The notes below the pieces were generated by a model. It did no database searches, was not told the origin of the DNA, and saw nothing but the letters and a program-made list of their open reading frames with translations. Shown here piece by piece: positions 1 to 6,943 of a DNA stretch of 6,943 nt; the first letter of the stretch is position 1; each line of letters opens with the position of its first letter. The DNA is taken from assembly GCA_030039695.1 (NCBI GenBank), contig JASHVB010000023.1:1-6943 (forward strand). The letters are read 5' to 3'. Origin of the DNA: Acetobacteraceae bacterium. Lineage in GTDB: Bacteria; Pseudomonadota; Alphaproteobacteria; Acetobacterales; Acetobacteraceae. Position numbers and translations under genes: made by a program.

Positions 1-1
1 A

Positions 2-91
2 CGATTCGCACGGCACGTGATGGAGCAATCCGACCCTGTGCGGATCAGGGAAATCGTAGAGGAGTTTTCCCAGGCACGCGTTGATGCATGA
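2..91 (+). CDS. C-terminal tail of an unrecognised protein (cut by window edge)
   Basis: A + strand frame is open from the left edge and stops at TGA 89-91. It gives 29 residues ending in EIVEEFSQARVDA. The composition (acidic, amphipathic, helix-like, with no runs of Arg/Pro/Ser typical of out-of-frame reading in GC-rich DNA) is what suggests real coding sequence. I do not recognise the family and there is too little to assign a function. A competing minus-strand frame is also open here, so the coding strand is not certain. The next gene, hppA, starts 368 bases later, so the two are probably not in one operon. Confidence 0.35.
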   Translation, partial: RFARHVMEQSDPVRIREIVEEFSQARVDA

Positions 92-200
92 ACGCGCCGG
101 TGTGATTGCGAGGTCCAAATCAGGCGCGCGGGCTGATTGCCTGGGCGCGTTGCAGGTCTGACGACAATATCGAGGCCGTCGATCGTCGTTCCGACGAAAG

Positions 201-254
201 CCGCGAGCCATAGCATACCCCGGACCTGATCCGAGACGCGCGGGTCGCGGTTTT
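201..254 (+). terminator. Possible rho-independent terminator of the upstream gene
   Basis: CCGCGAGCC (201-209) pairs with GGGTCGCGG (242-250) except for one mismatch at G207/G244, and TTTT follows directly at 251-254. The wide loop contains a second small stem, CGGA 221-224 with TCCG 230-233. The long loop and short T-run make this weaker than a textbook terminator, and it lies 110 bases past the upstream stop codon. Confidence 0.25.
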
Positions 255-351
255 GCTCCGATGACGACGGTTCGTCCGTTTCAGGTCGTCGCAGGTCGGT
301 TGCGGCGAGCGCCGCCAAATCCGCGATCAGTGTGGGCGTGATAACCCCGAT

Positions 352-380
352 TTGCCTGTCATTCGGCCATCTGGCATACC
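352..380 (+). promoter_or_regulatory. Weak sigma-70-like promoter candidate for hppA
   Basis: TTGCCT (352-357, four of six matches to TTGACA) and CATACC (375-380, three of six matches to TATAAT) are 17 bases apart. Transcription from here would give a leader of roughly 70 bases before the hppA ATG. Matches this weak occur by chance, so this is only a pointer. Confidence 0.2.
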
Positions 381-459
381 GCCGCCCCACCCTGTCCCGT
401 CCCTGCCGGGCCGGCCGCCCGTGCCGCGGTTTGCCCGCTCCCAGCAAGGAAGAGTCTAG

Positions 460-2571
<2,112 letters not shown>

Positions 2572-2605
2572 GGAGCCATCAGTCCGCAGTCTGCAGCCGT
2601 CGGCA

Positions 2606-2643
2606 AGTGGCCCCGGGCACTGGCTCGGGGCCACTGGAGTTTT
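2606..2643 (+). terminator. Rho-independent terminator of hppA
   Basis: AGTGGCCCCG (2606-2615) pairs perfectly over ten base pairs with CGGGGCCACT (2626-2635). The loop can add two more pairs (GC 2617-2618 with GC 2623-2624). TTTT follows at 2640-2643. It lies 35 bases after the hppA stop codon and should end that transcript, so whatever follows needs its own promoter. Confidence 0.8.
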
Positions 2644-2956
2644 GTGGTGTGACGTTTGCACTCCAGGCTATCCGTTCGACAGCTCATTCAAAATCGCCGG
2701 CACGCTGCCGGTTGGGTTGCGGATCGAGGTGCTCGAGATCTGGACGACACTGACGACTGTCCTGTCGCAACTCGCCGCCAGCGCCGATATTGCCAAGTTT
2801 CGGGCCAAACTCGCCGCAAGGCCCAGCACGCCTCACATTAGCAGCGTACAGGCGGCTTTGCCGGGCACCTATGTCCGCGGCCGGGCCGGACGCGCGGTCC
2901 TGCACTCGGCGCAATCGCCGTGCGGTGGCAACGCTCTCGATCCAATCGCCGTTTAG
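2642..2956 (+). pseudogene. Unrecognised gene remnant between hppA and pobA
   Basis: The frame ending at TGA... more exactly at the stop at 2954-2956 reads as plausible protein between about 2660 and 2890, with segments such as YPFDSSFKIAGTLPVGLRIE and DIAKFRAKLAARP followed by VQAALPGTYVRGRAG. By my hand count roughly three quarters of its third codon positions are G or C, as in the neighbouring genes, and the other frames look like noise. The only start at its 5' end is a TTG inside the hppA terminator's T-run, with no ribosome binding site, and the last 20 or so residues lose the protein-like character. I therefore read it as a 5'-truncated, decaying gene fragment. I do not recognise the family. 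It could also be a chance frame. Confidence 0.35.
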
Positions 2957-3070
2957 CGAGGGAGCGACCCGCGTACGTAAGAGCCGGCAATCAGTCTGTC
3001 TTTGCTGCTCAGGGTAAAAGTGCTGTAGGGCAGGCTTTGTCACGCCGCGATCCACGCGTGGCGCAGTGCT
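2957..3070. other. Upstream region of pobA without a regulator gene
   Basis: The stretch between the remnant and the pobA ribosome binding site contains no gene. There is no divergent pobR-type regulator, which often sits next to pobA. It includes TTGTCA at 3037-3042, a good match to a -35 box, but no -10 box at the right distance, and a 10-bp perfect palindrome at 3052-3061. No promoter can be named with confidence. Confidence 0.4.
3052..3061. promoter_or_regulatory. Perfect 10-bp palindrome CCACGCGTGG, possible operator
   Basis: This self-complementary sequence ends nine bases before the pobA ribosome binding site. Its place, between any promoter and the start codon, would suit a repressor site or a site acting on initiation. 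There is no second copy nearby to make a dimer-of-dimers site, and GC-rich palindromes of this size are not rare. Confidence 0.2.
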
Positions 3071-3076
3071 GGAGGA
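3071..3076 (+). promoter_or_regulatory. Strong ribosome binding site fixing the TTG start of pobA
   Basis: GGAGGA lies six bases before TTG 3083-3085. The protein read from that TTG (MRTKVAIIGGGPAG) aligns with the normal beginning of the family, while no ATG or GTG in the same frame lies in the preceding 24 bases. The TTG is therefore the best start. Confidence 0.8.
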
Positions 3077-3082
3077 TCGGCT

Positions 3083-4258
3083 TTGCGCACGAAAGTAGCT
3101 ATTATCGGCGGAGGCCCGGCCGGACTGCTGCTGTCGCACATCCTCGACTTACATCAGGTCGACAGCATCGTGCTGGAACGCCGTTCCCGCGCCCACGTGC
3201 TGCAGCGCATCCGCGCTGGCCTCCTGGAGCCTCACAGCGTCCGGATGCTGCGCGACATAGGCCTCGGCGAGCGCATGCACCACAACGGCCAGGAGCATAA
3301 CGGCAGCGCCATCGTCTGGGGCGACAATCAGCGCCTGATGATCGATACGCGCCGCTTCACGGGACAGCCGATGATGGCGTACGGCCAGACCGCGCTTACC
3401 GAGGAATTGTACGCAGCCCGTGACCGCGCCGGCGGCCAGATCATCGACGAGGCCGAAAACGTGAAACCGCACGATCTGATTACCGACCAGCCTTTTGTTA
3501 CTTACGAGAAGAACGGAACAACCCAACGTATCGACTGCGACTTCGTCGCCGGCTGCGACGGTCAGCACGGCATCAGCCGCCAGTCGATCCCGCGGTCAGT
3601 GCTGCGGATTTACGAAAAGTCCTATCCGTTCGGCTGGTTGGGCGTGATGGCGCTTGCGCCGCCGTTGCCCGACATTACATACGCGAACCATCCGCGCGGC
3701 TTCGCGCTGGCATCGATGCGCAGCCCGACGCTCAGCCGCTATTACGTGCAATGCGACCTGGACACGAAGCTGAACGACTGGTCTGACGATCGCTTCTGGC
3801 ACGAGTTGAAGGCACGCTACCCCGCGAACCTGGCAGCCCAGATTACTATCGGGCCGGTCATAGAAAAATCCGTCGCGCCTCTGCGCAGCTTCGTCGCCGA
3901 GCCGATGCGCTACGGCCGCTTGTTTCTCGCCGGCGACGCCGCGCATATCGTGCCGCCGACGGGCGCAAAGGGTCTGAACCTTGCGGTATCCGACGTGTTC
4001 TACCTGTCGCGCGCGTTGTTCGGGTTCTATGCTAACGGCCGCACCGACTATCTCGAAAGCTATTCCGCCACGGCGCTACGCCGAGTCTGGAATGCGGTGC
4101 GCCTGTCGTGGTGGATGACCAACCTGCTGCACCGCTTCCCGCAGGATACGCCGTTCGATCAGCGCATGCGCGAGACCGAGCTCGACTACCTGACGCGATC
4201 GACGCACGCGCAGGCCTCGCTTGCCGAGCAATATGCCGGACTGCCGTTCGAGCCGTAA
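3083..4258 (+). CDS. pobA: 4-hydroxybenzoate 3-monooxygenase
   Basis: A cytoplasmic FAD flavoprotein that hydroxylates 4-hydroxybenzoate to protocatechuate with NAD(P)H and O2, feeding the beta-ketoadipate pathway. The 391 residues match the usual length. Visible parts: the Rossmann FAD motif GGGPAG at 9-14, RIRAG at 42-46 around the conserved Arg44, the DG motif at D159-G160 (GCDGQHGISRQSIP), and the GD motif at G284-D285 (AGDAAHIVPPTGAKGLN). By recall alignment with the Pseudomonas enzyme, the substrate residues are all present one position lower: Tyr200, Ser211, Arg213, Tyr221, Pro292 and Tyr384. In the coenzyme-selecting stretch the usual Gln34 and Tyr38 are Arg34 and His38, so NADPH versus NADH preference cannot be read directly. 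Neither pobR nor pca genes adjoin it; protocatechuate must be handled by genes elsewhere. No terminator is seen after the stop codon. Confidence 0.96.
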   Translation: MRTKVAIIGGGPAGLLLSHILDLHQVDSIVLERRSRAHVLQRIRAGLLEPHSVRMLRDIGLGERMHHNGQEHNGSAIVWGDNQRLMIDTRRFTGQPMMAYGQTALTEELYAARDRAGGQIIDEAENVKPHDLITDQPFVTYEKNGTTQRIDCDFVAGCDGQHGISRQSIPRSVLRIYEKSYPFGWLGVMALAPPLPDITYANHPRGFALASMRSPTLSRYYVQCDLDTKLNDWSDDRFWHELKARYPANLAAQITIGPVIEKSVAPLRSFVAEPMRYGRLFLAGDAAHIVPPTGAKGLNLAVSDVFYLSRALFGFYANGRTDYLESYSATALRRVWNAVRLSWWMTNLLHRFPQDTPFDQRMRETELDYLTRSTHAQASLAEQYAGLPFEP

Positions 4259-4305
4259 CGATCGTCGGTTGAATCACCCGGCCTCACGCACCGAGCTCGG
4301 GCCAC

Positions 4306-4852
4306 ATCGCCAGGCTGCACTAGCTCCGGCGGCTTTGTCTCAAACATGCGATGCAGACCATGGCAAAGACGATCGCACAGCGTTGTTTTGGGAACGGCGT
4401 GAGCAAAGTCTCTATCGGCTGGCCTGGCAACGTCCTGCGGGATGTGACATATGGCGTGTCGATCTGGTCTCGGCGCAGCCACAATTTCTGGTCGTTCGAC
4501 CGGGTGTCAAGCGGCATGCAACACGCTTTGGAGGCGGTCGGCATCCAGTCAGAGCGGGTCGGCGAGCGAGGTTCCTCCTCGACGTGCTGCGACTGCGGCT
4601 CGGCGCAGGTGATGCGCAACCCCGAGATAGTTTATCCGCTGCAAGGACTGCGGGCCGACGCTCCAGGCCGAGCAGAGCGGCAGCCGGACTATTCTCAAGA
4701 CTCAAGCACCCAGCGTAAGTTGGTCCGGGACGGAGGCCGCCCCGCTGACCGAGACTCGACGCTGGACACGCCACTGTTGCGCGCTTCGCTCAGCGAATCC
4801 GAGACAGCCGGTCGGCGATGATCTGCCGGAGTTCCTGAATGCCGCGTCGTAG
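4306..4852 (+). pseudogene. tnpB: Decayed TnpB (IS200/IS605 OrfB) nuclease, C-terminal part only
   Basis: TnpB is the RNA-guided DNA nuclease carried by IS200/IS605 elements. Only its last third is left; the N-terminus and RuvC-I aspartate are absent. From 4324 the frame reads LRRLCLKHAMQTMAKTIAQR, then GVSKVSIGWPGNVLRD and SHNFWSFDRV, then GERGSSSTCCDCGS, the first half of the OrfB zinc ribbon (Cys codons 4585, 4594). The second half, CKDCG (Cys codons 4640, 4649), is in the next frame. Removing one C from CC at 4636-4637 restores IVYRCKDCG, which shows a one-base insertion. After it the frame runs on through QAEQSGSRTIL to TAG 4850-4852. The RuvC-III aspartate of the usual HAD-x-x-x-x-R-N-I-L is Glu here (GAG 4670-4672). 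Homology seems to extend upstream across an in-frame TAG (4321-4323) to about 4306. The product cannot be active. No TnpA transposase is present. Confidence 0.85.
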
Positions 4853-4860
4853 GCCAACAG

Positions 4861-4894
4861 GAACCCCCTCCCTTGAGGGACGGGAGGAGGTCAG
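4861..4894 (+). ncRNA. IS200/IS605 right-end hairpin / 3' end of TnpB omega RNA (reRNA) scaffold
   Basis: The sequence beginning GAACCCCCTCCCTTGAGGG and ending GGAGGAGGTCAG matches the common right-end form of these elements (GAA-n-C-rich, CTTnAG core, G-rich, TCAA). CCCTCCC (4866-4872) pairs with 4877-4884 around a TTGA loop, with C4881 bulged out; an alternative stem is CCTCCC 4867-4872 with GGGAGG 4882-4887. It starts eight bases after the tnpB remnant's stop codon. In active elements this end is bound for transposition and also forms the 3' part of the TnpB guide RNA, whose guide is read from the DNA just beyond it. Here the usual final A is G (4894), and the bulge suggests some decay. 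Whether any RNA is made is unknown. Confidence 0.7.
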
Positions 4895-4909
4895 GCGTGG
4901 AGCCGTTTC

Positions 4910-4938
4910 TTGCCAGAGGCCGAGCGCCTCGTCATGAC
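4910..4938 (+). promoter_or_regulatory. Weak promoter candidate for the methyltransferase gene
   Basis: TTGCCA (4910-4915, five of six matches to TTGACA) and CATGAC (4933-4938, three of six matches to TATAAT) are 17 bases apart, in the short gap between the element end and the gene. Transcription would begin near 4945, almost at the ATG, giving a leaderless or nearly leaderless message. That would fit the missing ribosome binding site. The spacer holds a 5-bp hairpin (GAGGC 4916-4920 with GCCTC 4926-4930). Confidence 0.25.
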
Positions 4939-4947
4939 ACGAGCTGA

Positions 4948-6141
4948 ATGCCGCACTCCTCCGACCGCCCTCTGCTGCGTCTTCTACCCAACCAGGGCCG
5001 CCGCCTGCGCGCCGGTTCGCCGTGGGTGTTCTCGAATGAGATCGCTATGCGTCCGGAATACCGGAAGCTGGAACCCGGTGGTCTCGTGCGTTTGGAAGGC
5101 GACGACGGCACTCGTTTCGGCACCTTCATCTTCAACCCCCACAGCCTGATCGCTGCGCGTCTGCTGGACCGCGATCCGGAGGTGATGATCGACGCTGCCT
5201 GGCTGCGCGCGCGTCTCAACTCGGCTATCGAGCTGCGCGGCCGTCTTTGTGACGGGCCGTTTCATCGCCTCGTGCATGCCGAAGCCGACCGCTTGCCCGG
5301 CCTGGTGATCGACCGTTACCGCGACGTCGCGGTGCTCGCCGCCAACACTGCCGGGATGGACCGCCTGACCCCGCTGATCGTGCGGGCGCTGCGTGACCTG
5401 TTGCCGCTGCGCGCGATCGTTGCGCGTAACGACGCTCCGGCGCGCCGACAAGAGGGCTTGGAGGAGATCGTGTCGCTGCTGCACGGCAGCGACGCGACCG
5501 CCGTGGTCGAGGAGAGGGGCGTGCGCTTTCCCGTCGATTTGCTCGGCGGGCAGAAGACCGGCTGGTTCTTCGACCAGCGCCCCAATCGCGATCGCGTTGC
5601 CGCCCTGGCGCAAGGCGCGCGTGTGCTGGACGTCTTCTGTCACACCGGTGCGTTTGGGTTGAGATGCGCCGCGGCCGGGGCCGCCTCTGCCACGCTGGTG
5701 GACTCCAGCGCAACTGCGCTCGCCCAGGCTAGTGCCGTCGCGACGCTGCACGGCTGGTCCGAGCGGATAATTACGCAGCGCGGCGATGCGTTTGACACCA
5801 TGACAGAGCTGGCCGCTTCCGCGGAACGCTTCGACATCGTGGTATGCGATCCGCCCGCCTTCGCTCGCTCGCGCAAGGACGCCGAGGCGGGACTGCGCGC
5901 TTATGGCCGCATGGCGCGCCTGGCCGCGCTGCTGGTCGCTCCTGGCGGCTTTCTGTTTGTGGCGTCTTGCAGCCACCACGCGCCGCTGGACGCCTGGGCG
6001 GCACGGATCGCCTGGGGGCTCCATCGCGCGCGGCGCGAGGCGCGAATCCTGGCGACGACAGGCGCTGGCGCGGACCACCCGGTACATCCGCATCTGCCGG
6101 AGAGTGCCTATCTGAAGGCGCAGTTGCTGGAGCTGCTGTGA
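4948..6141 (+). CDS. RlmI-family SAM-dependent 23S rRNA cytosine-5 methyltransferase
   Basis: A 397-residue class I methyltransferase of the RlmI/PUA-methyltransferase type. RlmI methylates C1962 of 23S rRNA in the large ribosomal subunit; the same target is inferred here. An N-terminal PUA RNA-binding domain (about 9-80) begins with GRRLRAGSPWVFSNE at 17-31. A linker domain follows, with HAEADRLPGLVIDRY near 110-125. The SAM-binding motif I is VLDVFCHTGAFG (226-237), preceded by TGWFFDQRPNR (204-214). Motif IV is CDPPAFARSRK (300-310). The nucleophile candidate is Cys341 in ASCSHH (339-344). An in-frame TGA sits directly before the ATG (4945-4947), so the protein cannot begin earlier. I see no Shine-Dalgarno sequence. 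It starts 53 bases beyond the mobile-element end, so its original promoter region may have been replaced. No terminator is evident. The exact rRNA target is not proven, hence no gene symbol. Confidence 0.9.
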   Translation: MPHSSDRPLLRLLPNQGRRLRAGSPWVFSNEIAMRPEYRKLEPGGLVRLEGDDGTRFGTFIFNPHSLIAARLLDRDPEVMIDAAWLRARLNSAIELRGRLCDGPFHRLVHAEADRLPGLVIDRYRDVAVLAANTAGMDRLTPLIVRALRDLLPLRAIVARNDAPARRQEGLEEIVSLLHGSDATAVVEERGVRFPVDLLGGQKTGWFFDQRPNRDRVAALAQGARVLDVFCHTGAFGLRCAAAGAASATLVDSSATALAQASAVATLHGWSERIITQRGDAFDTMTELAASAERFDIVVCDPPAFARSRKDAEAGLRAYGRMARLAALLVAPGGFLFVASCSHHAPLDAWAARIAWGLHRARREARILATTGAGADHPVHPHLPESAYLKAQLLELL

Positions 6142-6498
6142 CGACAACGAAGCGACGGATCGCACGGCCCGAAACCACCCACACAGCAATTTCCACCCTC
6201 CTGATCCCGCTGAATTGCAGGGGCGGCGTGTGCGGCCTGCCATTGATAGCTCGGGGTTCGATGTGCCATCGGTTGCTGTCGGGCTGTGGGTAGGGAATAC
6301 CCCGTGCCGCTGCTGCACTGGTGCCGCCCGCGACGACGATGGGATCCGTTAGAGGCGGCTGCCGAATGTGCCGGCGTCCTTGCGTGCCAGGCAGTGCCCA
6401 CCACATGGCGCAGAGTGCGGCGCGTGATGCTCATCTGCAACCGCGGCGTGTATTGCATGCCAGGGCGTCATGCGGTCGAGGTTGAAAACCCAATCAGT

Positions 6499-6517
6499 CC
6501 GGTGCATTTGCCACCGG
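6499..6517. repeat. Inverted repeat 1 upstream of sucA
   Basis: CCGGTG (6499-6504) pairs perfectly with CACCGG (6512-6517) around a 7-base loop. There is no T-run after it, so it is not a normal terminator. It lies 12 bases after TTGAAA 6482-6487 and could overlap a promoter. Confidence 0.4.
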
Positions 6518-6557
6518 CAGGCCTGCGCCGCACCGCTCGCCTCCGCTCTTGCCCGCG

Positions 6558-6585
6558 CGCCCCAGCAGCCGATGCTCCTGGGGCG
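6558..6585. repeat. Inverted repeat 2 upstream of sucA
   Basis: CGCCCCAG (6558-6565) pairs perfectly with CTGGGGCG (6578-6585). Three further pairs (AGC 6567-6569 with GCT 6574-6576) can form inside after one mismatch, leaving a tight loop. It is the most stable structure in the sucA leader. No T-run follows, so if it ends transcription it would need Rho or another factor. Confidence 0.5.
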
Positions 6586-6605
6586 TTGCCCGTACGGAGG
6601 CCTGC

Positions 6606-6626
6606 CGGCGGCCGGGGGCCGCGCCG
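6606..6626. repeat. Inverted repeat 3, GC-rich hairpin just before the sucA ribosome binding site
   Basis: CGGC (6606-6609) pairs with GCCG (6623-6626) and GGCC (6610-6613) with GGCC (6617-6620), with GC 6621-6622 bulged and a GGG loop. It ends 13 bases before the GGAGG of sucA, close enough to affect ribosome access. All-GC sequence of this kind can pair in several ways. Confidence 0.3.
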
Positions 6627-6650
6627 GCCCGGAGAGATCGGAGGAGTGAT

Positions 6651-6943
6651 ATGGCTGGAGTCGATGTCCTGGCATCCGCCTTCAACGGGGCGAACGCGGC
6701 ATTCCTTGGCGAGCAATATGCGCGCTGGGCTGCCGATCCCGGCTCGGTCGATCCCAGCTTCGCCGAGTTGTTTGGTGCCTTGAACGAGGAAGCCCGTGCC
6801 GTGTTGGAGGAGTCCACCGGCGCCTCCTGGGCGCCGCATCACGACACCCTGGCGGAAGACGCTACGGCCAGCCCTGCCGCTGCCCGCCCGGCCGACCGCG
6901 CGGGCGCCCCGACGCTCTCCAACGAACAGGTACGCGCCGCCAC
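6651..6943 (+). CDS. sucA: 2-oxoglutarate dehydrogenase E1 component, N-terminal part (runs off the window)
   Basis: The first 97 residues of the thiamine-diphosphate-dependent E1 subunit, which decarboxylates 2-oxoglutarate and passes the succinyl group to the lipoyl arm of E2 (SucB) in the citric acid cycle. Residues 11-42, including FNGANAAFLGEQYARWAADP and SFAELF, match the N-terminal domain of the family (NGAN...FLxxLYxxWxxDPxSVDxSWxxxF), the segment thought to contact E2. Residues from about 60 on are an Ala/Pro/Asp-rich linker, normal at this point. The ATG has GGAGG at 6640-6644, six bases upstream. The thiamine-binding and catalytic parts (a further 850 or so residues) lie outside. 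sucB and lpd usually follow but cannot be seen. Three hairpins precede the gene. Confidence 0.9.
   Translation, partial: MAGVDVLASAFNGANAAFLGEQYARWAADPGSVDPSFAELFGALNEEARAVLEESTGASWAPHHDTLAEDATASPAAARPADRAGAPTLSNEQVRAA

Larger units (their letters stand above)
92..459. other. Gene-free leader region upstream of hppA
   Basis: No convincing + strand gene is present in these 368 bases. They contain a stem-loop with a T-run (201-254), a small perfect hairpin (TCGTCG 183-188 with CGACGA 192-197) and a weak sigma-70-like promoter (352-380). A minus-strand frame is open through the whole stretch but has no recognisable protein and no clear start, so I treat it as unproven. The stretch probably separates the upstream gene from hppA and carries hppA's promoter. 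Confidence 0.5.
4306..4894 (+). mobile_element. Left-truncated IS200/IS605-family relic
   Basis: The tnpB remnant and the right-end hairpin together are the 3' portion of an insertion element. No left end, no tnpA and no TTGAT-like target motif is visible between the pobA stop (4258) and 4306, so the left part was lost by deletion. The 10-bp palindrome CCGAGCTCGG at 4291-4300 lies near the breakpoint but is not an obvious element end. Confidence 0.75.
6142..6650. other. Gene-free stretch between the methyltransferase and sucA
   Basis: None of the six frames gives recognisable protein in these 509 bases, and I see no tRNA or CRISPR repeat. It holds an inverted pair GCAATT (6186-6191) and AATTGC (6213-6218), a small GGGTA/TACCC hairpin (6288-6302), a TTGAAA that could be a -35 box (6482-6487) without a good -10 box, and three stem-loops close to sucA (entered separately). 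It probably contains the sucA promoter and leader, and may include degraded mobile-element DNA. Confidence 0.5.

Noticed and set aside
2684..3139. A 151-codon minus-strand open frame between hppA and pobA
   Set aside because: It overlaps the start of pobA, is Arg/Gln/Ser-rich without domain features, and covers the better-looking + strand remnant.
4291..4300. Palindrome CCGAGCTCGG as the left end of the mobile element
   Set aside because: IS200/IS605 left ends are imperfect hairpins next to a short target motif; a bare 10-bp palindrome inside the decayed zone does not fit and may be chance.
6230..6270. A tRNA T-arm-like GGTTCGAT
   Set aside because: The flanking bases do not form the 5-bp T stem and no acceptor or anticodon arms can be drawn around it on either strand.
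6288..6302. GGGTA/TACCC hairpin as a terminator of the methyltransferase gene
   Set aside because: Only five base pairs, no T-run after it, and about 150 bases past the stop codon.
4984..6318. A 444-codon minus-strand open frame opposite the methyltransferase gene
   Set aside because: The methyltransferase on the + strand has all family motifs; the reverse frame is low-complexity (His, Arg, Gln, Gly) and matches nothing I know. Long antisense frames are expected in GC-rich genes.

Overview
The window (about 63% G+C by eye) looks like an alphaproteobacterial chromosome, most likely from the Acetobacteraceae/Rhodospirillales. That inference rests mainly on the N-terminus of the last gene, a 2-oxoglutarate dehydrogenase E1, whose style (MAGVDVLASAFNGANAAFL) I associate with that group, and on the potassium-independent form of the proton-pumping pyrophosphatase. 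All confident genes are on the + strand.

Layout. Positions 2-91 may hold the tail of an unrecognised gene. Positions 92-459 are a leader region with a weak terminator candidate and a weak promoter candidate. Positions 460-2571 encode HppA, a membrane H+-translocating pyrophosphatase, followed by a good rho-independent terminator at 2606-2643. Positions 2644-3082 carry no intact gene, but 2642-2956 contains a protein-like frame that seems to be a gene remnant. Positions 3083-4258 encode PobA, 4-hydroxybenzoate 3-monooxygenase, starting at TTG behind a strong ribosome binding site. Positions 4306-4894 are the 3' end of a decayed IS200/IS605-type element: the C-terminal third of TnpB, broken by a stop codon and a one-base insertion, then the typical right-end hairpin that forms the 3' end of the TnpB guide RNA (omega RNA/reRNA). 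Positions 4948-6141 encode an RlmI-family rRNA methyltransferase that begins only 53 bases beyond the element's end. Positions 6142-6650 are a gene-free stretch with several inverted repeats. From 6651 to the right edge is the start of sucA.

The genes do not form one pathway. HppA recovers pyrophosphate energy as a proton gradient, PobA feeds 4-hydroxybenzoate into the protocatechuate branch, the methyltransferase modifies 23S rRNA, and SucA begins the 2-oxoglutarate dehydrogenase complex. Each appears to be its own transcription unit: gaps are long, hppA has its own terminator, and no genes overlap.

I see no new defence or metabolic system. The most interesting item is the TnpB relic, whose guide-RNA end has survived better than its protein and lies directly against the 5' end of the methyltransferase gene. 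Other points worth a look are the unidentified remnant between hppA and pobA and the cluster of hairpins in front of sucA.
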